Assembly: GCA_016703105.1 (NCBI GenBank)
Contig: JADJCS010000006.1
Coordinates: 62,001 to 126,000 of the forward strand
Direction of reading: 5' to 3'
From: Flavobacteriales bacterium
GTDB lineage: Bacteria; Bacteroidota; Bacteroidia; Flavobacteriales_F; PHOS-HE28
DNA: 64,000 bases
The notes beneath the pieces were generated by a model, which did not search any database, had not been told where the DNA came from, and was given only the letters and a program-made list of their open reading frames with translations. The translations under genes were made by a program, and so were the position numbers. Shown here in pieces: positions 16,829 to 24,541 of the stretch (positions are counted from its first letter, which is position 1; each line of letters starts with the position of its first letter).

Positions 16829-18619
16829 TCAGGCGCGCATGCCGATCACCAGGATGTCGTCCACTTGCTCGTGGGCGCCTTTCCACTCCATAAAGGCGTC
16901 GAGAAGTGCCCGCTTCTGCGCTTCCAACGGCTCGTTGCTCACGCTTATCAGGAGGTCGCGGAAGCGGCGGTAGAGGAATTTTTTGCCTTTGGGCCCCCCG
17001 AACTGATCGGCATACCCGTCGGAGAAGATATAGATCAGGTCCCCCTCTCGGAGTTGGACCCGATGGTCGGTGAACGCTTTCCCGTTGAGTTCGAACCCTC
17101 CTATGGGGATCTTGTCCGGTGTGAAGTGGATCACCTCCCTGTCCCGCACCAAGTAGAGCGGACAATTGGCCCCGGCGTATTCGAGGGTGAGGTCCTTGGG
17201 GTCGAAGACACACAGCGCCATATCCATTCCATCGCGCACCAAGGACTGGTCCCGATCCTTGTGTAATGCGTCGAACGCGATCCGGTTGAGGTCCTTCAGC
17301 ACCTCGCTCGGGCGCACTAGTCCGCGTTCTTTGATGGCCTGGTTGAGCCCGTTGTGACCTACGAGGCTCATGAACGCTCCTGGCACCCCGTGGCCCGTGC
17401 AGTCCACTGCCGCGAAAACGATCTTCTCTCCCACCTTGTCGAACCAATAGAAATCCCCGGAAACGATGTCCTTCGGGCGATAGAAGACGAACGACCGTGG
17501 TAGCATTTCCCGGATACGTCTTTCGGGGGGTAGGATCGACTCCTGAAGCCGCTTGGCGTAGCGGATACTATCCGTGACGTTTTTGTAGAGCTCCACCACC
17601 TTGCGGCTCTGGCGTTCCACTTCCTCCTTTTGGCGCACCACTTCCTCGGTGCGTTCTCGGACCTTCTGCTCCAGCGTGCGTTCCCGTTCACCCAGTTCGG
17701 TGCGCATCTTGAGCAAGGCATGGCCCAATACGTCCTCTTCGCTAAGTGGTTTGTACTCGGTCACGAAATCGCCCGCTGCCACAGCATGGCTGAAGTCCGT
17801 GGTGCGGCGAAGGCCGTCCACTAGACCCATCAGCGCGCTCGTCATTTCGCCGATCTCATCGTTCCCCGCTTTCATGCGCGCTCGCGGGAACACTCCTCTG
17901 CCCAGACCGAGAAGTACGGACCGCAGGCGTTGCACGGGCCCCACGATGCCGCGAATGATCAAAAAGGCCACGAGCAGTCCGACGGCGATAAGGCCCATGC
18001 CGAGATAAAGCACAAAGAATTTCAGCGAGTCGAAACTGCGGATCATGCCATTGCTCAGCTGGCGCCGTTTCGATTCCTGCATGACCAGAAGAACATCCAG
18101 ATCACCGAGCACCTTATCGGTCTGTTCGTCCAGCGGGCCTCCCTCCTCGGCCAGGTCATTGCGCTCCAGGAAGATCAACGGGTCGCTATAGCTCTCCATA
18201 TTGGGAAGCAACTCCTTGATGTTCTCGTGGATGATGAAGAGTCCGTCCATCTCGCCAAAGACCCTATTGACCAGCGCGACCTCCTCCTTGTCCCAATTGG
18301 CGGAAAGCGTATCGATCTGGTCGAGCAATTTCGGCAGGGCCTGGTTGGTAAGTTCGATCAGAGCGGTCTTCTCGCGCGCATCGGGGCGGCTTTCCACAAG
18401 GGCCCAGTGCTTGATGAGCATATGGGCATTGACGATGAGGTTGCGCAGCCTTACCAATGCGTCTACGCTGGGGCTATATACCTGATTGATCTCGTCGTTG
18501 ATCCTTCGGCTCCGCTCCAGGGTGCGGTTCGTGAGCAACAACACCAGGGCCGCGAAGAAGATGAACAAGCCGAAGCCCATCCCGATCTTCCTTCCAATGG
18601 TCATGCGGAACCGTGCCAT
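16829..18619 (-). CDS. Membrane SpoIIE/PP2C-type serine phosphatase with HAMP domain
   Basis: 596 aa. A transmembrane helix near residues 10-30 is followed by a helical periplasmic sensor region of about 160 aa, a second transmembrane helix (FFVLYLGMGLIAVGLLVAFLII), a HAMP domain, a coiled coil (EQKVRERTEEVVRQKEEVER) and a PP2C/SpoIIE phosphatase domain to the end. Metal-binding aspartates appear in SGDFYWFD and AAVDCTGHGVPGAF. Such enzymes dephosphorylate anti-sigma-factor antagonists or related signalling proteins. It is the last gene of a YfiR-TPR-phosphatase operon; the substrate is not encoded next to it. Confidence 0.9.
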   Translation of the reverse strand: MARFRMTIGRKIGMGFGLFIFFAALVLLLTNRTLERSRRINDEINQVYSPSVDALVRLRNLIVNAHMLIKHWALVESRPDAREKTALIELTNQALPKLLDQIDTLSANWDKEEVALVNRVFGEMDGLFIIHENIKELLPNMESYSDPLIFLERNDLAEEGGPLDEQTDKVLGDLDVLLVMQESKRRQLSNGMIRSFDSLKFFVLYLGMGLIAVGLLVAFLIIRGIVGPVQRLRSVLLGLGRGVFPRARMKAGNDEIGEMTSALMGLVDGLRRTTDFSHAVAAGDFVTEYKPLSEEDVLGHALLKMRTELGERERTLEQKVRERTEEVVRQKEEVERQSRKVVELYKNVTDSIRYAKRLQESILPPERRIREMLPRSFVFYRPKDIVSGDFYWFDKVGEKIVFAAVDCTGHGVPGAFMSLVGHNGLNQAIKERGLVRPSEVLKDLNRIAFDALHKDRDQSLVRDGMDMALCVFDPKDLTLEYAGANCPLYLVRDREVIHFTPDKIPIGGFELNGKAFTDHRVQLREGDLIYIFSDGYADQFGGPKGKKFLYRRFRDLLISVSNEPLEAQKRALLDAFMEWKGAHEQVDDILVIGMRA

Positions 18620-18629
18620 ATGTCAATGG

Positions 18630-19520
18630 TCAACGGTCTTCCTCCTGCGGGCCGAGCTGTTCGAAGAGGCTGCGATAGTGCTCGGACTTCTCGGGGTCTT
18701 GCAAGCTGTAGTAGATGCCCTCCAGACCGAGCAGGGTCTCTTTGCGCTTGGGGTTCATCTCGAACGCCTTCAGCATGAACGGCAGCGCCTCTAGGAAGAA
18801 TTCGCGGCTCACCTCCTGGATCCTTTGCAAACTCGGGATGTCGTTCTCTACATCAACGCGCTGGATATTGTAGACCCCCCGGTTGTAGTAAAGCGTGGCC
18901 AGGTTGTAGTTAGCGCCGTAGTTCTCCGGGTCCATTTTGAGCACGGCGTGGTAGGTGACCAGGGCCCGGTCGTACCAGATCAGGTTCTCGCGGTCCTGGT
19001 TATAGAGCTTCGTGTGTACTGTACCCAACGCGTTGTAGAACTCCACCTCCTTGGCCTTCTCGTCCGGAATGCCCCCGGTGCGCGCTGCATGTCGCTTGTA
19101 CTTGAGATACAGCGCTTCGGCCCGTTCCGGCAGCAAGTCGTTCAGGGCTTTCGCCGCATCGTTGTAGCAGGTTTTCGTTAGGAATTCGAACGCTTGGGTG
19201 GCATTGTCCTGATAGACCAGTCCTGTGTCGAGGTCCAGGCAGGTGCTCAAAGAGGCGAGCGCTTCATCGCGCAGTGTACCGCCTTGGGGTTCCGCGTTGT
19301 GGGACTTATAGAGGTCCTTGAGAATGAACCCGCGTAATAACCAAGCCTCCGGATCGCGCGCGTATCTGGTGGACAACACCGCCTCTTCGACCAGCGCACG
19401 TGATTCATTGAGCGCGCCCTCCTGATACTTGCGAAGCGCTTCCGCGAGAGGGTCCTGCTGCCCGACCACCCCTTGGACCAGGAGCAGCATGAACAGCGCT
19501 ATGTGGAGCTTGCGCAACAT
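18630..19520 (-). CDS. Secreted or periplasmic TPR-repeat protein
   Basis: 296 aa with signal peptide (LHIALFMLLLVQGVVG, mature start QQDPL) and several tetratricopeptide-like helical repeats, e.g. ALVTYHAVLKMDPENYGANYNLATLYYNRG and AFEMNPKRKETLLGLEGIYY. TPRs usually mediate protein contacts. It lies between the YfiR-like gene (2 nt away) and the membrane phosphatase (10 nt away), so it probably works in the same envelope signalling unit. Confidence 0.8.
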   Translation of the reverse strand: MLRKLHIALFMLLLVQGVVGQQDPLAEALRKYQEGALNESRALVEEAVLSTRYARDPEAWLLRGFILKDLYKSHNAEPQGGTLRDEALASLSTCLDLDTGLVYQDNATQAFEFLTKTCYNDAAKALNDLLPERAEALYLKYKRHAARTGGIPDEKAKEVEFYNALGTVHTKLYNQDRENLIWYDRALVTYHAVLKMDPENYGANYNLATLYYNRGVYNIQRVDVENDIPSLQRIQEVSREFFLEALPFMLKAFEMNPKRKETLLGLEGIYYSLQDPEKSEHYRSLFEQLGPQEEDR

Positions 19521-19521
19521 G

Positions 19522-20037
19522 TCATTCCTCCACTCGGAGCGCCAGTTGTTTCAGCGTAAGGGCCACTTCCAGCTTGTGCTTGCGTGCGTTCACTACGCTC
19601 AACTCATACTTCAGCGTATTATCGGTGCGCACGAAGTTCGCCACGGAGCCATCCTCCAGGGCGTCGGGGTATTCGGTGATGATCAGCGTGCTCTTGCCGA
19701 CCAGATTGCGGTAGATCTCCGGCATAAGGGCGATATCGCTCTGCCCCACGAACAGGATGTGGCAGCGGTCAACGGTGGAGGATCGCGGCAGCTTGCGCAC
19801 CTCGATCGGTTGTTTGCCGATGGATTTGGTACTGTACTTCTTGATCATCTCCTGGTACAGGTTGGCCCCGCCGATCACCCCGATGATAAAAGTGCCGCTG
19901 CTCATGGCGGGGTCCTTCCACTCCACCAGCTTGGCGATATTATAGATGTAGCTGGCCTGCAGGATCGCCGATGTGTCCTTTTCCAACTCACGCTGGGGCG
20001 CACTGGCCGTGAGCACCACCGAGGCCACGAACAACAT
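19522..20037 (-). CDS. YfiR family (DUF4154) periplasmic protein
   Basis: 171 aa from the ATG at 20035-20037, which opens directly into a signal peptide (MLFVASVVLTASA). A longer start at 20106 is possible but would overlap the divergent peptidase start. The body matches the YfiR/DUF4154 pattern: AILQASYIYNIAKLVEWKD, FIIGVIGG, CHILFVGQSD, LIITEYPDALEDGSVANFV. In Pseudomonas YfiR is a periplasmic repressor of the diguanylate cyclase YfiN. Here no GGDEF gene is adjacent; a SpoIIE-type phosphatase takes that position, which suggests YfiR modulates that receptor. Confidence 0.8.
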   Translation of the reverse strand: MLFVASVVLTASAPQRELEKDTSAILQASYIYNIAKLVEWKDPAMSSGTFIIGVIGGANLYQEMIKKYSTKSIGKQPIEVRKLPRSSTVDRCHILFVGQSDIALMPEIYRNLVGKSTLIITEYPDALEDGSVANFVRTDNTLKYELSVVNARKHKLEVALTLKQLALRVEE

Positions 20038-20075
20038 GACGGCACGGGACCATGTAGTGCGGCGAGGCACGGGGC

Positions 20076-20083
20076 TACCTTTG
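20076..20083 (+). promoter_or_regulatory. Putative -7 element (TACCTTTG)
   Basis: Exact match to the Bacteroidota TAnnTTTG element, 21 nt upstream of the M28 peptidase ATG at 20105. Confidence 0.5.
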
Positions 20084-20104
20084 GCGCCGCGAATTCCGAG
20101 GATC

Positions 20105-21586
20105 ATGTCGAGACTGAACACCGCGCAGCAAAGTAGATGCCTGCCCAGCCTCGCATCGGCTTGCGTTCTGGCCATCTTTTCACACGTATGTGTTCACGGC
20201 CAGCAGGGGCTCGATGCCCTGCGCCTGTTCGAGCAAGAGGCCCGGACGAACGCCCAGGGCTATTCCTGGCTGAAGTGGAGCACCGAACACATCGGGCACC
20301 GCCTCACGGGAACCGCGAACGGCGCGCGTGCCGAGATCACTGCGGACAGTCTTTTCCGCATCTCTGGGCTTCCGGCAGTGAGTTATTCGCCCTTCTCGGC
20401 CATCGCCTGGACCCGCGGCTCGGTGCTGCTATCCGTCCGGTCCGGCGGTACTGTGGAACATCTCGCCTCCGTAGCCCTCGCCCACTCCCCGGATAAAGCC
20501 TCCGTTGACGCACCATTGATCGATGTGGGCAACGGCCTTGCCGAGGATCTTCGGCGGGTCGGAGACCTGGTAAAGGGTCATGCGGTATTGATGAACCTTG
20601 GATTGGTGGCGGCCCCAAATGGCGCGGCCAACCTGCACCGCAGTGAGAAAACCGCTTTGGCCATCCAACAAGGTGCCTCTGCGGTAGTGTTCGTGAACAA
20701 CATAGAAGGAGGGGTCCTTCTTACGGGCACTGCCTCTGTGGATGGTTCCGGGATCCCCATCCCCGCTGTTTGCATCGCTTCGGAGGAAGGAGGCTCTTTA
20801 CGTGCCCGCCTCGCGGCAGGAGAATCCATTTCCGTGCAGATCACTATGAACAACCGCAGCGAGCCGGTCGAGGCGAGGAACGTGGTCGCGGAGATCCGCG
20901 GAACTCGTTGGCCTCAAGAGGTGGTCGTGGTGGGCGGTCATTTGGATAGTTGGGACCTGGCCACCGGCGCGACGGACAATGGGCTGGGAGCTTACTCCAT
21001 TCTTGATATGGCCCGCGCGATGGTGGCCAGCGGGGTGCGACCGGCCCGCACGATACGCTTTGTGCTCTTCATGGGCGAAGAACAGGGCCTCCTAGGCTCG
21101 GAGGCGCTTGTCGCACAATATGCGCGCACCCAGGAACTGGCGAATGTCCGGTGCATGATCAATATGGACATGACCGGTGATCCCTTCGGCTTTTCCGCTG
21201 TGGGCCCCGAGGGTTGGACCGCCATCGTTGATAGTGCCATGGGTGCCATGCATGCCCTGGACACCACCTTTCGCGCGGAACTCAAAGACCGGCCGGGACT
21301 GCACAGTGACCATCAGTCCTTCCTTCTGGCGGGCGTACCGGTCATCAATCCCTTGAGCGATCTGGGGGGCCATGTCTACGGGTGCTACCATAGTAGCTGC
21401 GATGATGTCCACTTGGTGGACCCCATGGACATGGTGAACAACGCGCGCTTCGTTGGCATGTTGGCGCTATGGATCGCCAATGTGGAAGCGCTTCCCGCGG
21501 CTTTCGAAGACGGCGCCTTGAGGGATCGACTGAAGGCTGGCGGGCTGGAAGAAAATCTGCGCCTGGCCAAGCTCTGGCGCTGGTAA
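20105..21586 (+). CDS. M28 family metallopeptidase with PA-like insert
   Basis: 493 aa from the ATG at 20105, giving a signal peptide (SLASACVLAIFSHVCVHG). Zinc-site motifs of family M28 are present: GGHLDSWDLATGATDNGLGAYS (His, Asp), FMGEEQGLLGSEA (Glu), NMDMTGDPF (Asp) and the distal YGCYHSSCDD histidine. A PA-like region (GASAVVFVNNIEGG) precedes the catalytic domain. Likely an exported aminopeptidase or carboxypeptidase for nutrient peptides. It is divergent from the YfiR gene. Confidence 0.9.
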   Translation: MSRLNTAQQSRCLPSLASACVLAIFSHVCVHGQQGLDALRLFEQEARTNAQGYSWLKWSTEHIGHRLTGTANGARAEITADSLFRISGLPAVSYSPFSAIAWTRGSVLLSVRSGGTVEHLASVALAHSPDKASVDAPLIDVGNGLAEDLRRVGDLVKGHAVLMNLGLVAAPNGAANLHRSEKTALAIQQGASAVVFVNNIEGGVLLTGTASVDGSGIPIPAVCIASEEGGSLRARLAAGESISVQITMNNRSEPVEARNVVAEIRGTRWPQEVVVVGGHLDSWDLATGATDNGLGAYSILDMARAMVASGVRPARTIRFVLFMGEEQGLLGSEALVAQYARTQELANVRCMINMDMTGDPFGFSAVGPEGWTAIVDSAMGAMHALDTTFRAELKDRPGLHSDHQSFLLAGVPVINPLSDLGGHVYGCYHSSCDDVHLVDPMDMVNNARFVGMLALWIANVEALPAAFEDGALRDRLKAGGLEENLRLAKLWRW

Positions 21587-21587
21587 A

Positions 21588-22112
21588 CTATTCCGCGTTA
21601 CCCCCCTTCACGCCCTTGCTCGGTCCGCTCATTCCGACGAGGTCCCGGTCAAAAAGGTACAACCCACCCTTGTCATTGCCGATCAAGTTGAGCTTGTCGA
21701 TCATGGTGCGCGCCAGTGCTTCCTCTTCGATCTGCTCACTGACGTACCACTGCATGAAATTATGCGTGGTGTAGTCCTTCTCCTTCAAGCACAGGTCCAC
21801 TACCCCATTGATCTCCTCGGTCACATGGGTCTCGTGCTCCAGTAACGATCGGAAGATCTCGGTGATCGTTTGGAATTTAGTGCTTGGCTGCTTCAGCGCA
21901 GGCACTACGGCGCGTCCTCCGCGTTCGTTCACGAACTTCATCAGCTTAAGCATGTGTAGTCGCTCCTCGTCGCTGTGTCTGTAAAGGAACGCGGCGGTGC
22001 CGCTCAGGCCTTGGTTCTCAGCCCAGGAGGCCATGGCCAGGTAGCTCTGACTACTGAACGCCTCAATGGCGACCTGGCCGTTGAGGGCCGCTTCGATCTT
22101 CTTGGAGAGCAT
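21588..22112 (-). CDS. Ferritin
   Basis: 174-aa non-haem ferritin that stores iron in a 24-mer shell. The ATG at 22110-22112 (MLSKKIEAALNGQVAIEAFSSQSYLAMASWAE) matches family starts; a longer start at 22142 adds unrelated residues. Ferroxidase residues are in the first helix and in HSDEERLHMLKLMKFVNERGG. It ends 1 bp from the convergent M28 peptidase stop and follows pth. Confidence 0.94.
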   Translation of the reverse strand: MLSKKIEAALNGQVAIEAFSSQSYLAMASWAENQGLSGTAAFLYRHSDEERLHMLKLMKFVNERGGRAVVPALKQPSTKFQTITEIFRSLLEHETHVTEEINGVVDLCLKEKDYTTHNFMQWYVSEQIEEEALARTMIDKLNLIGNDKGGLYLFDRDLVGMSGPSKGVKGGNAE

Positions 22113-22129
22113 GGGAACAGTGTGGGATG

Positions 22130-22137
22130 TAAAAGTA
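22130..22137 (-). promoter_or_regulatory. Putative -7 element (TACTTTTA) for ferritin
   Basis: Near match to TAnnTTTG on the minus strand, 17 nt upstream of the ferritin start, inside the 64-bp gap after pth. Suggests ferritin can be transcribed apart from pth. Confidence 0.3.
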
Positions 22138-22176
22138 ACCACGCCATCGGCCGAATGTTCGGCACAACGTGCAGGG

Positions 22177-22740
22177 TCAGCGATTGTTGAAGTGGTTCAT
22201 TGTATACGCCAGCCCCAGCAGGCCGAACTGTACGATCGCCTTGCCAGCGACCTCCATCCGTTCCGCAAGCGCCCCGCGTTCTTCCTCGCTCCAAGGCCCG
22301 AGCACATACTCGCTCTGCCTCCCCTTGGGATAGTCATTGCCGATCCCGAATCGCAAGCGTGCGAAATCCTCGGAGCCCAGCACCTCGATGATGCTGGTGA
22401 GGCCGTTGTGCCCCCCCGCGCCGCCGCTCGCGCGGATGCGCACCTTACCGAACGGAAGTGCGAGATCGTCGGCGACCACGAGCACCCTGTCCCTGGGAAG
22501 ATCCTCCTGTGCCATCCAGTAGCGCACGGCTTTGCCGCTCAGATTCATAAAGGTGCTTGGTTTCACAAGTACGTAGGTGCGCCCTTTGTGGCGGAACTGG
22601 GCACGATCCGCGAGCCGGTCCGGCGCGAAGGGCGCCTTGAACACCCCGCCCAAGGCGTCCAATACGGCAAAGCCGATGTTGTGGCGCGTACCCACATATT
22701 CCAGGCCCGGATTCCCCAAGCCTACGATCAGCACCTTCAT
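22177..22740 (-). CDS. pth: Peptidyl-tRNA hydrolase
   Basis: 187 aa; recycles peptidyl-tRNA released from stalled ribosomes. Family motifs: VGLGNPGLEYVGTRHNIGFAVLD (catalytic His), KPSTFMNLSG, VVADDLALPFGKVRIRASGGAGGHNGL. It follows rplY by 39 bp in the conserved prs-rplY-pth order. Confidence 0.97.
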   Translation of the reverse strand: MKVLIVGLGNPGLEYVGTRHNIGFAVLDALGGVFKAPFAPDRLADRAQFRHKGRTYVLVKPSTFMNLSGKAVRYWMAQEDLPRDRVLVVADDLALPFGKVRIRASGGAGGHNGLTSIIEVLGSEDFARLRFGIGNDYPKGRQSEYVLGPWSEEERGALAERMEVAGKAIVQFGLLGLAYTMNHFNNR

Positions 22741-22779
22741 GCGCGCTCAAGAAGGGGTCCGTCCGAACGACGCCCCAGG

Positions 22780-23460
22780 CTACTTCTTCCCGGCGGGTTT
22801 GGCGGGCTCCGCTTTCTTGGCACCGGCGGCGGGAGTGGCAGCGGCAGCAGCAGCAGGAGCAGCAGCACCGGCAGCGGCAGGGGCGCCCACGACCGGGGCG
22901 GCGACCACTTCAGCTTCCTTCTTCGGGATACTCACCTTCACGACCACATCCGATGGCTTCTCGAGGATCAGAACGCCGTCGAACTTCAGATCGCGCACAC
23001 GCACGCTCTGACCTAATTCCAAGGCGTCCACATTGTACTCAAGATGCTCGGGCAGGTTCGCGGGAAGACCGCTCACTCGCAATTTGCGCAAGGTCTGGTT
23101 CAAGCTACCCCCCTTGCGGACCCCGGCGGCCAGACCCGTGAGCTTAAGGCTCAACGACACCTTCGCGGCCTTGTCTTCCGCCAACTCAATGAAGTCCGTA
23201 TGCAGGATCTTGTCCGAGGTGGGGTGGAATTGGGTCTCCTGCATTTTGGCCATCACTTTGTCGCCTCCGAGGTCGAGTTCGATGCGATAGGCCTCGGCAG
23301 TGAAGACGAGCTTGCTCAGGGCGGCCTCTTCGGCGGCGAAGTGCACCACTTTGCCGCCTCCGTAGAGTACGCACGGCACTTGTTTGTTGCGGCGGAGCTG
23401 TGCGGCGTTCTTGGTGCCGTTGACTTCGCGGAGCGTTCCGGTGAGCGCTACCTTTTTCAT
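22780..23460 (-). CDS. rplY: 50S ribosomal protein L25/general stress protein Ctc
   Basis: 226 aa, the long TL5/Ctc form: an N-terminal L25 domain binding 5S rRNA (ALTGTLREVNGTKNAAQLRRNKQVPCVLYGG), a C-terminal beta domain and an Ala/Pro/Lys-rich tail of about 40 residues. It sits 15 bp after prs and before pth. Confidence 0.95.
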   Translation of the reverse strand: MKKVALTGTLREVNGTKNAAQLRRNKQVPCVLYGGGKVVHFAAEEAALSKLVFTAEAYRIELDLGGDKVMAKMQETQFHPTSDKILHTDFIELAEDKAAKVSLSLKLTGLAAGVRKGGSLNQTLRKLRVSGLPANLPEHLEYNVDALELGQSVRVRDLKFDGVLILEKPSDVVVKVSIPKKEAEVVAAPVVGAPAAAGAAAPAAAAAATPAAGAKKAEPAKPAGKK

Positions 23461-23475
23461 GGTCGTGGGGATCGG

Positions 23476-24423
23476 TTATGCGATGATGAAGTGGCTGCTG
23501 ATGGACTCGTGGCTGCGAACGCGCTTGATCACGTCGCCAAAGAGCTCGGCCACCGTCAGTTGTTTGATCTTGTTGGTACGTCCCATCTTCTCCGCGCTGA
23601 TGGGGATGGTATCGGTGACGATGAGTTCGGCGATCGCGCTGCGCTCAAGCCGCTCGCACGCATCGCCGCTCAGAACAGCATGTGAGCAGACCGCGCGCAC
23701 GCTGGCCGCACCTTGGTCGATCATCATGTCCGCGGCTTTGGTGAGGGTGCCCGCCGTGTCCACCATGTCGTCGATGAGCACGACATCCTTCCCTTTCACC
23801 TCCCCGATCACCGTCATACTGTCGACCTGGTTGGCCACCTTGCGTTGCTTGTAACAGATGGCCATATCCACCCCCAGGTGTTTCGCATAAGCACTGGCAC
23901 GCTTGGTCCCTCCGGTATCCGGTGCGGCCATGAGCAAATTGGGTAGGCCCATTTGTTTTATGTGGGGCAGGAAGATGCTGCTCGCAAAGAGATGGTCTAC
24001 GGGAACCTCGAAAAAGCCCTGGATCTGATCGGCGTGCAGGTCCATTGTCATGATGCGGTCCACCCCCGCCGCCGTGAGCATGTTGGCGACCAGCTTCGCC
24101 CCAATGCTTACCCGGGGCTTGTCCTTCCGGTCCTGGCGCGCGAAGCCGAAATACGGCATCACCGCCACAATGCGTTTAGCGCTGGCACGCTTGGCGGCAT
24201 CCACCATCATCAAGAGCTCGAACAAATTGTCGCTGGGGGGGAATGTGCTCTGTACGATGAAAACCAGCTCGCCCCGGACAGTCTCCTCAAAACTGGGCTG
24301 GAACTCCCCGTCGCTGAAGCGGCTGACGCTGACCTCGCCAAGCCGCTCGCCGCTGTAGCTGGCGATCTTTTCGGCCAGATACCGTGTGGCGGTACCCGAG
24401 AAGATCTTGGCGGACTCGTACAT
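23476..24423 (-). CDS. prs: Ribose-phosphate pyrophosphokinase
   Basis: 315 aa; makes PRPP from ribose 5-phosphate and ATP for nucleotide, His and Trp synthesis. Key motifs: SFPPSDNLFELL-type region as STFPPSDNLFELLMMVDA, MDLHADQIQGFF and the PRPP-binding loop VVLIDDMVDTAGTLTKAA. First gene of prs-rplY-pth. Confidence 0.97.
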   Translation of the reverse strand: MYESAKIFSGTATRYLAEKIASYSGERLGEVSVSRFSDGEFQPSFEETVRGELVFIVQSTFPPSDNLFELLMMVDAAKRASAKRIVAVMPYFGFARQDRKDKPRVSIGAKLVANMLTAAGVDRIMTMDLHADQIQGFFEVPVDHLFASSIFLPHIKQMGLPNLLMAAPDTGGTKRASAYAKHLGVDMAICYKQRKVANQVDSMTVIGEVKGKDVVLIDDMVDTAGTLTKAADMMIDQGAASVRAVCSHAVLSGDACERLERSAIAELIVTDTIPISAEKMGRTNKIKQLTVAELFGDVIKRVRSHESISSHFIIA

Positions 24424-24442
24424 GGCCCTGGCGAAAGGGGTG

Positions 24443-24450
24443 CGAAGGTA
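24443..24450 (-). promoter_or_regulatory. Putative -7 element (TACCTTCG) for prs
   Basis: TAnnTTYG match on the minus strand, 19 nt upstream of the prs start codon. Confidence 0.4.
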
Positions 24451-24541
24451 GTGATCTTCCGGAGGTTATCAACGATCGTTGGTGGCGGCGCCTGCGATGC
24501 CCCCGTGCTTTGTACGACCTTCGCCCGCAATGGTACGCCGC

